43,811 bases of DNA from an uncultured Lachnospiraceae bacterium (GCA_944381745.1 CALWMI010000037.1:1-43811), one strand, 5' to 3'; positions 17,103-24,828 are shown, counted from the first letter of the stretch. Notes: generated from the sequence alone by a model not told the origin. Program-made: numbers and translations.

Positions 17103-17142
17103 GGCCAGCCGGATCCCCGCAGTTTGCCGGGGGCGGCTGGCC
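17103..17142. terminator. Long hairpin between the convergent mtnA and deoR ends
   Basis: GGCCAGCCG (17103-17111) pairs with CGGCTGGCC (17134-17142), with an inner CCCC/GGGG stem. On the minus strand T-runs occur 3' of the hairpin, so it best serves as terminator of the deoR transcript. It may also stop mtnA transcripts. Confidence 0.65.
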
Positions 17143-17160
17143 GGAGGGCCTGGCAGTATT

Positions 17161-17913
17161 TTAGAAAAATTGGATATGATGTTCGGTCAGATAGTCTACC
17201 CAGTCTGAGGGAAAGTCCCGGTCCATGACGATGCCGTCCACAGCAGTCAGCGGCGCGATATGGGAGAAGGACACATTGTTCAGTTTCGAATGGTCTACCA
17301 CCAGATATTTCCGGCGGGCATGTTCCAGCGCCGTCTGGTGCAGCCGGGCGCGGCCGTCGCTGGTGTCGGTGATGCCGTAGCGCAGATGTACGCTCCGGCA
17401 GGAAATGATCGCCTTGTCCACGTAGTAGCGTTCCAGAGTCTTGATGGCGCCGTCGCCAATAAAATCCTTGTTTTTCGGAGAAAATTCTCCGCCGACCACA
17501 TGAAGCTTGATCGTGTCGGAGGCACAGAGGATATTTGCGATCTCCAGCGAGGAAGTCAGGACGGTGAGCTTCCGGTGGGCGATGAGCCGGGCGATGGACC
17601 AGCAGGTGGTGGAGCCGTCCAGGTAGATGTAATCCCCAGACTGGATGAGAGAATCGCATTTCTGCGCGATCCGCTCTTTCTCCGGTATCTTTAAGACCTG
17701 CCTTGTGCCGACATCGATATCGTTCTGGACGCCGTCCAATATATAAGCGCCGCCGTGGGTGCGGATCAACTCTCCATTCTGTTCCATTTCCCGCAGGTCG
17801 CGCCGGATGGTTTCCTTCGTGACGTTCAGCTGCGCGGCAAGCTCCGTGATCCTGACGCTCTTGTGCTCCTGCAGGCTCTCGCGGATGGCTGCCTTTCGTG
17901 CAATGGCTAACAT
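17161..17913 (-). CDS. DeoR family transcriptional regulator
   Basis: A 250-residue repressor. The N-terminal winged helix-turn-helix is seen in VRITELAAQLNVTKETIRRD and LREMEQNGELIRTHGGAYI (residues 20-57). The C-terminal phosphosugar-sensing domain has YLDGSTTCWSIARLI and VGGEFSPKNKDFIGDGAI. Such proteins usually leave DNA when they bind a sugar phosphate. The gene is divergent from the microcompartment operon and convergent with mtnA, sitting in the middle of the putative regulon. A good candidate ligand is the 1-phosphate made by MtnK or MtnA. AAGGAGGAAT precedes the start. Confidence 0.92.
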   Translation of the reverse strand: MLAIARKAAIRESLQEHKSVRITELAAQLNVTKETIRRDLREMEQNGELIRTHGGAYILDGVQNDIDVGTRQVLKIPEKERIAQKCDSLIQSGDYIYLDGSTTCWSIARLIAHRKLTVLTSSLEIANILCASDTIKLHVVGGEFSPKNKDFIGDGAIKTLERYYVDKAIISCRSVHLRYGITDTSDGRARLHQTALEHARRKYLVVDHSKLNNVSFSHIAPLTAVDGIVMDRDFPSDWVDYLTEHHIQFF

Positions 17914-17946
17914 ATTAGAGATTCCTCCTTGTTTTTTACTTCTTTC

Positions 17947-17975
17947 AGCATAGCATAAATGGGAGAAAATTGCAA
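17947..17975 (-). promoter_or_regulatory. Promoter of deoR
   Basis: On the minus strand TTGCAA (17975-17970), 17 bases and TATGCT (17952-17947). The palindromic TTGCAA is shared with the promoter running the other way, so one bound protein could control both directions. Confidence 0.5.
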
Positions 17976-17998
17976 TTTTTGTAAATTATTTGTAAAAC
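17970..17998 (+). promoter_or_regulatory. Promoter and repeat element of the microcompartment operon
   Basis: TTGCAA (17970-17975), 17 bases and TAAAAC (17993-17998) precede the RuBisCO-like gene. TTTGTAAA occurs twice with 11-base spacing (17978 and 17989) within the spacer and -10, the likely operator. The hexamers are weak, so the call is moderate. Confidence 0.5.
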
Positions 17999-18024
17999 AT
18001 CATCAATTCAGGGGGATAAGGGAA

Positions 18025-19194
18025 ATGAAATTTAAAGGCTATACGGATGAGCGGCTCTATTCGCTGGTGAGAGACCGGTTCACCGTAGATTATTGGATAA
18101 GAGGGGACGAACAGACGGCTCTTGACGCCGCGAAAAATATATGTGTGGAGCAGACGGTGGAGTTCCCAGCGGCCCACATCGAGTGCGATGGGATCCAGAA
18201 GGAGATCATCGGCCGCCTGGAGGCGTTTGTGCCGTCGGGGGAAGGGTATCTGGCCACGGTCAGCTATTCCGACCAGTGCGCGACGGAGGAATTCTCCCAG
18301 TTTTTCAATGTGGTGTTCGGCAATTCCAGCCTGCTGCCGGGAATCGTTGTGGAGGATATCCGGCTGTCGGAGGAGATGCTGGAGTGGTTCCCGGGGCCCA
18401 AATACGGGGCGGATGCCATCCGCAGGAAGCTGGGCGTGTACGGGAGGCCGCTTACCTTCACCGCCCTCAAGCCCATGGGGCTGCCGACGGAGGCGCTGGC
18501 GGACGAGGCTTACCAGTGCGCCCTGGGCGGGATCGATTTGATTAAGGACGACCACGGGCTGATGAATCAGCCGTTTTCAGAATATAAGAGCAGGGTCAAA
18601 GCAGTGTGCGAGGCAGTGCGCAGAGGAAATGAGGAGGGGGGCGGCCATACGATGTACATCCCCAACCTCTCCGGCAGCACCTTCGAGATTATGGACCGCG
18701 TGAAGTACGCCGAGGAATGCGGGGCGGAGGGCATTATGCTGGCCCCCGGCCTGGTAGGCTACGACACGATGCAGTATGTCGCCTCCCACACGGCGCTGTC
18801 TGTGACGGCGCATCCGGCCATGGCTGGCTGTTTCCTGGACAAGGGAGCGGGAGGCTTTGCCTGCGGGCTGATTATGGGGCTTTTGCCCCGTATCTGCGGA
18901 GCAGATTTCACCGTATTCCCCAACTATGGCGGACGCTTTTCCCTGACAGAGCAGCAGTGCCGCGATATTGTGGAGGGGTGTACGAGGAAATACGGCAGCA
19001 TGCCGTCCACGGTGCCGTGCCCGTCCGGAGGGATGACCTTCGGCAAGCTGAGTGCGATGAAGCAATTCTACGGCGGCGACGTGGCCTTCCTGATGGGAGG
19101 CGGGCTGTTTACCCACAGCCCGGATCTGGCGGAGAACTGCCGCATATTTAGAAGCAACCTGGAACAGCAGCAAAGCAACCAAGAAAAGAGGTAA
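18025..19194 (+). CDS. RuBisCO-like protein (form IV type)
   Basis: A 389-residue member of the RuBisCO large-chain superfamily. The enolising Lys is at residue 149 (TALKPMG) and the metal site reads GGIDLIKDDHG, with K174, D175 and D176 kept but His177 where true RuBisCO has Glu. H263 is followed by Pro (TAHPAMAG) instead of Arg, and no loop-6 lysine is seen, so carbon fixation is excluded. In Rhodospirillum rubrum a RuBisCO-like protein isomerises methylthioribulose-1-phosphate to 1-methylthioxylulose-5-phosphate. With mtnK and mtnA next door that class of reaction is likely here. The start at 18025 is chosen on homology and a GGGGAT/AGGG site; an upstream in-frame start gives an implausible 22-residue leader. 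First gene of the BMC operon. Confidence 0.9.
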   Translation: MKFKGYTDERLYSLVRDRFTVDYWIRGDEQTALDAAKNICVEQTVEFPAAHIECDGIQKEIIGRLEAFVPSGEGYLATVSYSDQCATEEFSQFFNVVFGNSSLLPGIVVEDIRLSEEMLEWFPGPKYGADAIRRKLGVYGRPLTFTALKPMGLPTEALADEAYQCALGGIDLIKDDHGLMNQPFSEYKSRVKAVCEAVRRGNEEGGGHTMYIPNLSGSTFEIMDRVKYAEECGAEGIMLAPGLVGYDTMQYVASHTALSVTAHPAMAGCFLDKGAGGFACGLIMGLLPRICGADFTVFPNYGGRFSLTEQQCRDIVEGCTRKYGSMPSTVPCPSGGMTFGKLSAMKQFYGGDVAFLMGGGLFTHSPDLAENCRIFRSNLEQQQSNQEKR

Positions 19195-19198
19195 GAAG

Positions 19199-20107
19199 AT
19201 GAGTTATCAGTACGATAACAAGTACCCCAGCGATTTCGAGGTCAAGCGGGATATCGTGGAGATCGGGCGCAGGATGTACGCCAGGAATTTTGTGGCGGCC
19301 AACGACGGCAATATCAGCGCCAAGGTCAGCGACAACACGATCTGGTGTACGCCCACAGGCGTATCCAAGGGCTATATGACCGAGGACATGCTGGTACTGA
19401 TGGATTTGGACGGGAACGTCCTGAAGGGGAATCTCAAGCCATCCACTGAGATCAAAATGCATCTTCGGGTCTACAGGGAAAATCCTGAGGTCAACGCGGT
19501 GGTACACGCGCATCCGCCTGCAGCCACATCCTACGCGATTGCGGGCCTGCCGCTGAACCACGCGATTATGACGGAGGCAGTGATGGGGATCGGGGAAATC
19601 CCGCTGGCGCCCTACGCGATGCCGGGTACGGAGGAGGTTCCCAACTCGATTGCACCCTTCGTGAAGACCCACAACGCCTGCCTGCTGGCAAACCACGGAG
19701 CCCTCACCTGGGGGCGGGATGCCATGGAGGCGTGGTTCCGGATGGAGTCGGTGGAGCATTTTGCCCTGGTGAACATGTACACCAACGGCCTCATCGGCCA
19801 TGCGAACGAGCTCACCTGCGATCAGGTGGACAGGCTGATCGAGAGGAGGACGAACAGCGGCATCTCCACGGGCGGACGCCCGCTCTGCCGCAACTGCGGC
19901 GCGGACGGGGTGCCTGCCTGCGTGGCTGGGAAGTGCAGCAGCGGCTGCCAGTCTTCTGGCGGAGCTTCTGCCTGCGGCACATCCACCTGCGGCACATCCA
20001 GCTGCGGCACGTCTTCCTGCTCCTGCAGCGAGGAGGACAAGCAGGACGCGCAGATGGTAGCGCAGATTGTCCAGCAGATACTTGCCAAGAACGGCTACGG
20101 CAGATGA
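19199..20107 (+). CDS. Class II aldolase with Cys-rich linker and C-terminal encapsulation helix
   Basis: A 302-residue protein: a zinc-dependent class II aldolase domain (about 1-215) plus a tail. Zinc ligands are H103 and H105 (VVHAHPPAATS) and H166 (ANHGALTWG); E84 (PSTEIKMH) is the catalytic acid. Relatives split fuculose-, rhamnulose- or 5-deoxyribulose-1-phosphate into DHAP and an aldehyde. Residues 230-276 hold ten cysteines among Gly, Ser and Thr, with CGTSx repeated. The last about 22 residues (EEDKQDAQMVAQIVQQILAK) form an amphipathic helix like those that target cargo into microcompartments. It follows the RuBisCO-like gene by four bases. The likely substrate is methylthioribulose- or 5-deoxyribulose-1-phosphate. 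Confidence 0.9.
   Translation: MSYQYDNKYPSDFEVKRDIVEIGRRMYARNFVAANDGNISAKVSDNTIWCTPTGVSKGYMTEDMLVLMDLDGNVLKGNLKPSTEIKMHLRVYRENPEVNAVVHAHPPAATSYAIAGLPLNHAIMTEAVMGIGEIPLAPYAMPGTEEVPNSIAPFVKTHNACLLANHGALTWGRDAMEAWFRMESVEHFALVNMYTNGLIGHANELTCDQVDRLIERRTNSGISTGGRPLCRNCGADGVPACVAGKCSSGCQSSGGASACGTSTCGTSSCGTSSCSCSEEDKQDAQMVAQIVQQILAKNGYGR
19973..20017 (+). repeat. In-frame 15-bp tandem repeat in the aldolase linker
   Basis: Three 15-base units beginning TGCGGCAC encode CGTST, CGTSS and CGTSS. They make the most regular part of the cysteine-rich linker, and copy number may vary between strains. Confidence 0.8.
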
Positions 20108-20147
20108 GCCGCGCCGTCTGTGGGAACAGAAAGCAGGTGATGTGAAG

Positions 20148-21224
20148 TTGAAGATTGATAAGTCCGAGATCCGGCGTACCGTCCTAACGGAACTGGCTCG
20201 TCAGGGGTTGAGCAGGTTCGTTCCAGTGGGGATATCGGCTCGGCACGTCCATCTTACAGAGGCAGACATTGAGGCTTTGTTCGGAAAAGGCTACAAGCTG
20301 AATCCCATCAGGCCCCTGTCGCAGCCGGGACAGTTCGCCGCGAGAGAGCAGGTGACGGTCATCGGCCCAAGAGGACGGTTGGAACATGTGAGGGTCTTAG
20401 GGCCAGCCAGGAAGGAGAGCCAGGTGGAGATTTCCATCTCCGATTCCTTCGTGCTGGGGGCGAAAAATTGCCCGGTGCGGCTGTCAGGCGACCTGGAGGG
20501 AACCATGGGCGTGAAGCTTTTGGGGCCGGAAGGGCAGGTGGAGCTCAAAAAAGGGCTCATCGTGGCAGCCAGGCATCTGCATATGAACGAGGAACAGGCG
20601 AAAGCCTTCGGCATCCATGACCGGCAGGTGATCGCAGTGAAGGTGACCGGCGACCGGCCTTGCCTTCTGGAAAATGTGATCTGCCGGACAGGCAGCGGCC
20701 ACGAGCTGGAGCTGCATCTGGATACGGATGAGGCCAATGCCTGCGCCCTTGGAAGCGGCGATCTTGTGGAGATTGTGCCTTCCGGGGAAGCGGGGTGCGC
20801 TCCCTGCGGCGGGCAGCGGGATAGGATTCCCGGACAGGCGTCCGTCCAGGGACAGGCAGGAGGCACAGGAGGGCAGGCGGGAGAGACATGGAAGCCCGCA
20901 GGCGCTCAGGCTCTTGCACCGGCCAGGCTGGAGCGCAATATCGCCCCGTCCATGAGAGAGGGCAACGCCCCGATCCCAGAGGTGTGGAGAGAGCCGACGC
21001 CGGCGCAGAAGTATGAATTCCGCCCGGTGGAGTGCACAAGACAGGTGGTCGAGGTGCCGGAGGAGGAGATCCTGGAGTTGGTGACCGAGAGGGATATCAA
21101 CGACGCCTACCGGGACAACAAGACCCAGATCTACTGTGAGAAGAAGGCTTTGATCACCCCGTCGGCGAAAGACCGCGCGGTGGCGGCCGGAATCAAGATT
21201 ATCCGGATGAAAGGGAGGGATTAG
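20148..21224 (+). CDS. pduL: PduL-type phosphotransacylase with a C-terminal extension
   Basis: Converts acyl-CoA and phosphate to acyl-phosphate and CoA inside the shell, recycling CoA. The two PduL half-domains are plain: GISARHVHLTEADIEALFG (H33, H35) and VAARHLHMNEEQAKAFGI (H143, H145), with HLDTDEANAC near residue 190. The core ends near residue 210, the normal PduL length. A further ~148 residues follow: a Gly/Gln-rich linker and a compact end with ALITPSAKDRAVAAGIKI, a motif that resembles the C-terminus of PduM and the N-terminus of EutT/EutQ as I remember them. The start is uncertain: TTG 20148 (spacing from AGGTGA) or GTG 20142. Confidence 0.87.
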   Translation: MKIDKSEIRRTVLTELARQGLSRFVPVGISARHVHLTEADIEALFGKGYKLNPIRPLSQPGQFAAREQVTVIGPRGRLEHVRVLGPARKESQVEISISDSFVLGAKNCPVRLSGDLEGTMGVKLLGPEGQVELKKGLIVAARHLHMNEEQAKAFGIHDRQVIAVKVTGDRPCLLENVICRTGSGHELELHLDTDEANACALGSGDLVEIVPSGEAGCAPCGGQRDRIPGQASVQGQAGGTGGQAGETWKPAGAQALAPARLERNIAPSMREGNAPIPEVWREPTPAQKYEFRPVECTRQVVEVPEEEILELVTERDINDAYRDNKTQIYCEKKALITPSAKDRAVAAGIKIIRMKGRD

Positions 21225-21228
21225 CCGT

Positions 21229-21549
21229 ATGCAGATTGCGAGAGTCGTTGGGACAGTGGTGAGTACGAGCAAATCCGAGAAGCTTACAGGGCTTAAGATG
21301 CTGCTTGTCAAGCCGATAGACCTGGAGACCTTTCAGGAGAAGGGAAATATTTTGGTGGCGTTCGACGCGGTGGGCGCAGGAGAGGGAGAAGTGGTCATGA
21401 TCGTATCCGGCTCCTCCTCACGCCAGACGGCGCTGACCGAGAACAAACCGTCCGATACGGCGATTATCGCCATTATCGATTATATTGACTTGTATAATAA
21501 ACGCATATTCAGCAAAGAAAAAGAAGAGAGTAAGAAGGTGGATAGTTAA
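21229..21549 (+). CDS. BMC-P (EutN/CcmL family) shell vertex protein, first copy
   Basis: A 106-residue pentamer-forming protein that closes shell vertices. The family start MQIARVVGTVVSTSK and the end IIAIIDYIDL are clear. The C-terminus carries an extra charged tail (KEKEESKKVDS). AGGGAGGG precedes the ATG, and the stop overlaps the aldehyde dehydrogenase start by one base (TAATG), giving translational coupling. Confidence 0.93.
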   Translation: MQIARVVGTVVSTSKSEKLTGLKMLLVKPIDLETFQEKGNILVAFDAVGAGEGEVVMIVSGSSSRQTALTENKPSDTAIIAIIDYIDLYNKRIFSKEKEESKKVDS

Positions 21550-22964
21550 TGCTTACGAAGGAGCAAATTGAGCAGATCGTCGAGATGACCGTCGCTCAGA
21601 TGAACAGCCAGGCTAAAGCCACCGCAGGGAACACGCAGGCGTCCGGCAACGGATGGATGTTTGACCGGGCCGAGGACTGCATCAAGGCGGCCGGCGTCGC
21701 CCAGAAGCAGCTGGTGGCCATGTCCATGGAGGCGAGGGAGTCGCTCATCCGCGCCATGCGCAAGGCCGCGGTGGACAACGCCGAGAGGCTGGCGCAGATG
21801 GCTCACGACGAGACAGGCTACGGCAAGGTTCCGGACAAAATCCAGAAGATCCTGCTGGTGGCCAACAAGACGCCTGGCACAGAGGATATTGTGCCGCGGG
21901 TATTCACCGGCGACAAGGGGATGACCCTGGTGGAGCAGGCGCCGTTCGGCGTCATCGGTTCCATCACCCCTTCCACCAATCCGCCGGGAACCGTCATCAA
22001 CAACTCCATCAGCATGATCGCAGGCGGGAACGCCGTGGTGTTCAACCCGCATCCGTCGGCCAAGAAGTGCTGCCAGGAGACGATGCGGATCCTCAACGAC
22101 GCGATTGTGGCGGCGGGAGGGCCGGTGGGCCTGATCTGCTGTCCCACAAACCCCAGCCTGGAGACGAGCGATGTGATTATGAACCATCCGGATATCAAGC
22201 TTTTGTCTGTCACCGGCGGCGAGGCCGTGGTAAGCGTGGCGATGAAGACTGGCAAGAAATGCATCTCCGCAGGGCCGGGCAACCCGCCGGTCATCGTGGA
22301 TGAGACGGCGCTGATACCCAAGGCGGCGAAGGATATCGTGGACGGCGCGTCCTTTGACAACAATGTGCTCTGCGTCGCAGAGAAGGAGTGCTTCGCCGTC
22401 AACACTGTGTTCGACCAGCTGATGTCCGAGATGCAGAAGAACGGCGCTTGGCTGGTGAAGGGCGAGGACATCGACAAGATCGTGCGCACGGTGCTGATCA
22501 ACAAGGATGGCAAATATGTGATCAACCGGAAATTTGTCGGCCATGACGCGACCTACATCATGGATCAGTCGGGCGTGTCCTACTCGGGCAATCCCCGCCT
22601 GGTGATCGCGGAGGTTCCGAGGGAGCATCCCTTCGTGGTGGTGGAAATGCTGATGCCGGTGCTGGGCTGCGTGCGCTGCCAGGATGTGGATCAGGCGATC
22701 GACTGGGCTGTGTGGGCGGAGAGAGGCTGCTGGCACTCCGCGCTGATGCACTCCACAAACTACCTGAACATGACCAAGGCTGCCAGGGCTCTGAACACCA
22801 CCATCTTTGTGAAGAACGGCCCGTCCACCGCAGGCGTGGGATTCAACGGGGAAGGCTATGCGACCTTGACCATCGCCACTCCCACCGGGGAGGGGCTGAC
22901 GTCGGCGAGAAGCTTTACGAGGGCGCGCAGGTGCGTGCTGGAAGACGGCTTCCGCATCATTTAA
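21549..22964 (+). CDS. CoA-acylating aldehyde dehydrogenase (PduP/EutE family), microcompartment cargo
   Basis: Oxidises the aldehyde made by the aldolase to acyl-CoA with NAD. The 471 residues include the cofactor region SITPSTNPPGTVINNS and the catalytic Cys275 in SFDNNVLCVAEKE. The N-terminus MLTKEQIEQIVEMTVAQMNS forms a short amphipathic helix, followed by a flexible stretch (about 21-34), as in PduP targeting peptides, so it is very probably encapsulated. No alcohol dehydrogenase is encoded in the operon, so the NADH formed must be reoxidised another way, possibly by the next gene product. Confidence 0.94.
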   Translation: MLTKEQIEQIVEMTVAQMNSQAKATAGNTQASGNGWMFDRAEDCIKAAGVAQKQLVAMSMEARESLIRAMRKAAVDNAERLAQMAHDETGYGKVPDKIQKILLVANKTPGTEDIVPRVFTGDKGMTLVEQAPFGVIGSITPSTNPPGTVINNSISMIAGGNAVVFNPHPSAKKCCQETMRILNDAIVAAGGPVGLICCPTNPSLETSDVIMNHPDIKLLSVTGGEAVVSVAMKTGKKCISAGPGNPPVIVDETALIPKAAKDIVDGASFDNNVLCVAEKECFAVNTVFDQLMSEMQKNGAWLVKGEDIDKIVRTVLINKDGKYVINRKFVGHDATYIMDQSGVSYSGNPRLVIAEVPREHPFVVVEMLMPVLGCVRCQDVDQAIDWAVWAERGCWHSALMHSTNYLNMTKAARALNTTIFVKNGPSTAGVGFNGEGYATLTIATPTGEGLTSARSFTRARRCVLEDGFRII

Positions 22965-22970
22965 CGGCCT

Positions 22971-24269
22971 ATGGGACTGGTGGAGCAGATTCGGGATGCC
23001 GGTGTTGTGGGTGCAGGCGGCGCCGGATTTCCAACCGATCGAAAACTGAACTGCAAAGCAGAAATATTTATTGTAAACGGTATTGAGTGCGAGCCGCTGC
23101 TGCGCACGGACCGCCATGTGATGGAACAGTACGCGCCGGAGATTGTGAAGACGGTGCGGGCCATCCGGGACAGCCTGGGAGCGAAGCGGGCGGTGATCGC
23201 CTTGAAGGAGCACTATGACAAGGCAGTGGAGGCGCTGCGGGCAGCCGTGAAGGGGACAAAGGTGGAGCTTTATCTGTCCGAGTCCTTCTACCCGGCGGGA
23301 GACGAGCAGAACCTGGTGTACTGCGTGACCGGAAGGGTGGTACCCACAGGAGGCATCCCGCTGGATGTGGGCTGTGTGGTCAGCAACGTGAGTACGGTGC
23401 TGAATATCGCCCATGCCATGAACGGGCAGCCGGTCACCGAGAAGATGGTGACGGTGGCCGGGAGCGTGGCGAAGCCGGTGACGGTAACCTGCCCAATCGG
23501 GACGCCGCTGTCCCGCCTTCTGGAGGCGGCCGGCGGGCCGGTGGGGGACTGTACCTATATCGTGGGCGGGCCTCTGATGGGCAAGGTGACGGACGACCTG
23601 TCTGAGCCGGTGACCAAGACCACAGGAGGGCTTCTGGCTATCCCCAAGGGACATCCGATCCTGGCGAAGAAGGTGGCAGGGGCGCGGGACGCCATGCTGG
23701 CAAGGGCTGTGTGCAGCCAGTGCTCCATGTGCACCCAGATGTGCCCGAGAAACGCCATGGGGCTGAATGTGCAGCCGCACAAGGCCATGCGGGCGCTGGC
23801 CTCCGGGAACGAGAGCCTGCTGGGGGATGTGAACGGCATTTTCTCCTGCTGCGACTGCGGCGTTTGCACCTACTTTGCCTGCAACTTCGGGCTGAAGCCC
23901 AGCAAGGCGATGCAGCAGGCCAAGGCAAAGCTGGCGGCCCAGGGGATCAAGCCGGTGAAGGAAGTCAAGTATGAGCCGGAGCGGGGAATTGACAACAAGC
24001 GGGTCCCCACAGAGCGGCTTCTGCTGCGGCTGGATTTGAAGAAGTACGACAAGGATGCGCCGATGGGAGGCTTCGTGGACTGCGCGGATGTGCGGATCCC
24101 GCTGAAGATGCATATCGGCGGGCCGGACGAGCCGGTGGTGGCTGCCGGGCAGCATGTGTCCAAGGGACAGCTGATCGCCAGGCCGTCGGGGATGGGAGCG
24201 AATATCCACGCGTCCATTGACGGCACCGTCTCGGCGGTGACAGAAGAATTCATAGAGATAAGGAAGTGA
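22971..24269 (+). CDS. pduS: PduS-like (RnfC-family) iron-sulfur flavoprotein
   Basis: A 432-residue relative of RnfC and PduS. The N-terminal nucleotide/flavin motif VVGAGGAGFPTDRKL is at residues 12-26. Two iron-sulfur motifs follow: CSQCSMCTQMCP (C248, C251, C254, C258) and CCDCGVCTYFAC (C293-C304). PduS in propanediol microcompartments is an NADH-linked flavoprotein that reduces cobalamin. No cobalamin enzyme is encoded here, so a role in NADH oxidation and electron export through the shell is more likely. The ATG lies six bases after the dehydrogenase stop with no clear Shine-Dalgarno site, suggesting coupling. Confidence 0.92.
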   Translation: MGLVEQIRDAGVVGAGGAGFPTDRKLNCKAEIFIVNGIECEPLLRTDRHVMEQYAPEIVKTVRAIRDSLGAKRAVIALKEHYDKAVEALRAAVKGTKVELYLSESFYPAGDEQNLVYCVTGRVVPTGGIPLDVGCVVSNVSTVLNIAHAMNGQPVTEKMVTVAGSVAKPVTVTCPIGTPLSRLLEAAGGPVGDCTYIVGGPLMGKVTDDLSEPVTKTTGGLLAIPKGHPILAKKVAGARDAMLARAVCSQCSMCTQMCPRNAMGLNVQPHKAMRALASGNESLLGDVNGIFSCCDCGVCTYFACNFGLKPSKAMQQAKAKLAAQGIKPVKEVKYEPERGIDNKRVPTERLLLRLDLKKYDKDAPMGGFVDCADVRIPLKMHIGGPDEPVVAAGQHVSKGQLIARPSGMGANIHASIDGTVSAVTEEFIEIRK

Positions 24270-24273
24270 GACG

Positions 24274-24819
24274 ATGGGTGCCATTGGTATGAATGAAGTG
24301 ATGAGTATACCCGCAGGTATCCAGGCTTGCGATGCCATGCTGAAGGCGGCGGAGGTAGAGCTTATCAGCGCAGGCTGCGTCTGCGCAGGAAAATATTATA
24401 TCGTCGTTGCCGGAGAGGTTGCCGCTGTGCGTTCTTCGATCGAAGCCGGGAGAGAGGTGGCGGAGAGCCTGCTCATCGACAGCATGGTGATCCCGAACGT
24501 GGATCCCCAGGTGGCGCCGGCCATCAGCGCATGCACGATGGTGGACCGCCTGCAGGCGCTGGGGATTATGGAGACCTACTCCCTGTGCGCGGCGGTGCAG
24601 GCCGCAGATGCGGCGGCCAAGGCGGCGGAGGTAGAGCTCCTGGAGGTGCGCTTAGGGCGCGGCCTGGGAGGCAAATCTTTTATCCTGCTGACCGGGGAGG
24701 TGGCTGCGGTGCAGTCCTCCATCAAGGCGGCAGAGGCGCTGGAGGAGACGAAGGGGCTGATGGCGAAGAGCGCCGTGATCCCGTCCCCCCATCCGGACAT
24801 GCTGAAGGCCATCGGCTGA
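24274..24819 (+). CDS. BMC-T (tandem BMC domain) shell protein, PduT-like
   Basis: A 181-residue shell protein with two BMC domains (about 5-90 and 93-178), forming pseudohexameric trimers. The first domain has GCVCAGKYYIVVAGEVAAV: Cys37 takes the place of the PduT cysteine that binds a [4Fe-4S] cluster in the central pore. The second domain reads RGLGGKSFILLTGEVAAV. Directly downstream of the PduS-like gene, it fits an electron-transfer pair. AGGAAGTGAG precedes the start; the stop is followed by a 145-base gap with a promoter. Confidence 0.92.
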   Translation: MGAIGMNEVMSIPAGIQACDAMLKAAEVELISAGCVCAGKYYIVVAGEVAAVRSSIEAGREVAESLLIDSMVIPNVDPQVAPAISACTMVDRLQALGIMETYSLCAAVQAADAAAKAAEVELLEVRLGRGLGGKSFILLTGEVAAVQSSIKAAEALEETKGLMAKSAVIPSPHPDMLKAIG

Positions 24820-24828
24820 GGCAGCGGA

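Noticed and set aside
18025-19194. True carbon-fixing RuBisCO
   Set aside because: Glu of KDDE is replaced by His, the Arg after the conserved His is Pro, no loop-6 Lys is seen and no phosphoribulokinase or carboxysome gene is present.
21546-24338. A 930-codon open frame on the minus strand opposite the aldehyde dehydrogenase and PduS-like genes
   Set aside because: It is a GC-driven shadow: His/Arg/Gly-rich composition, no family motifs, and the plus strand carries two clear enzymes with intact motifs.
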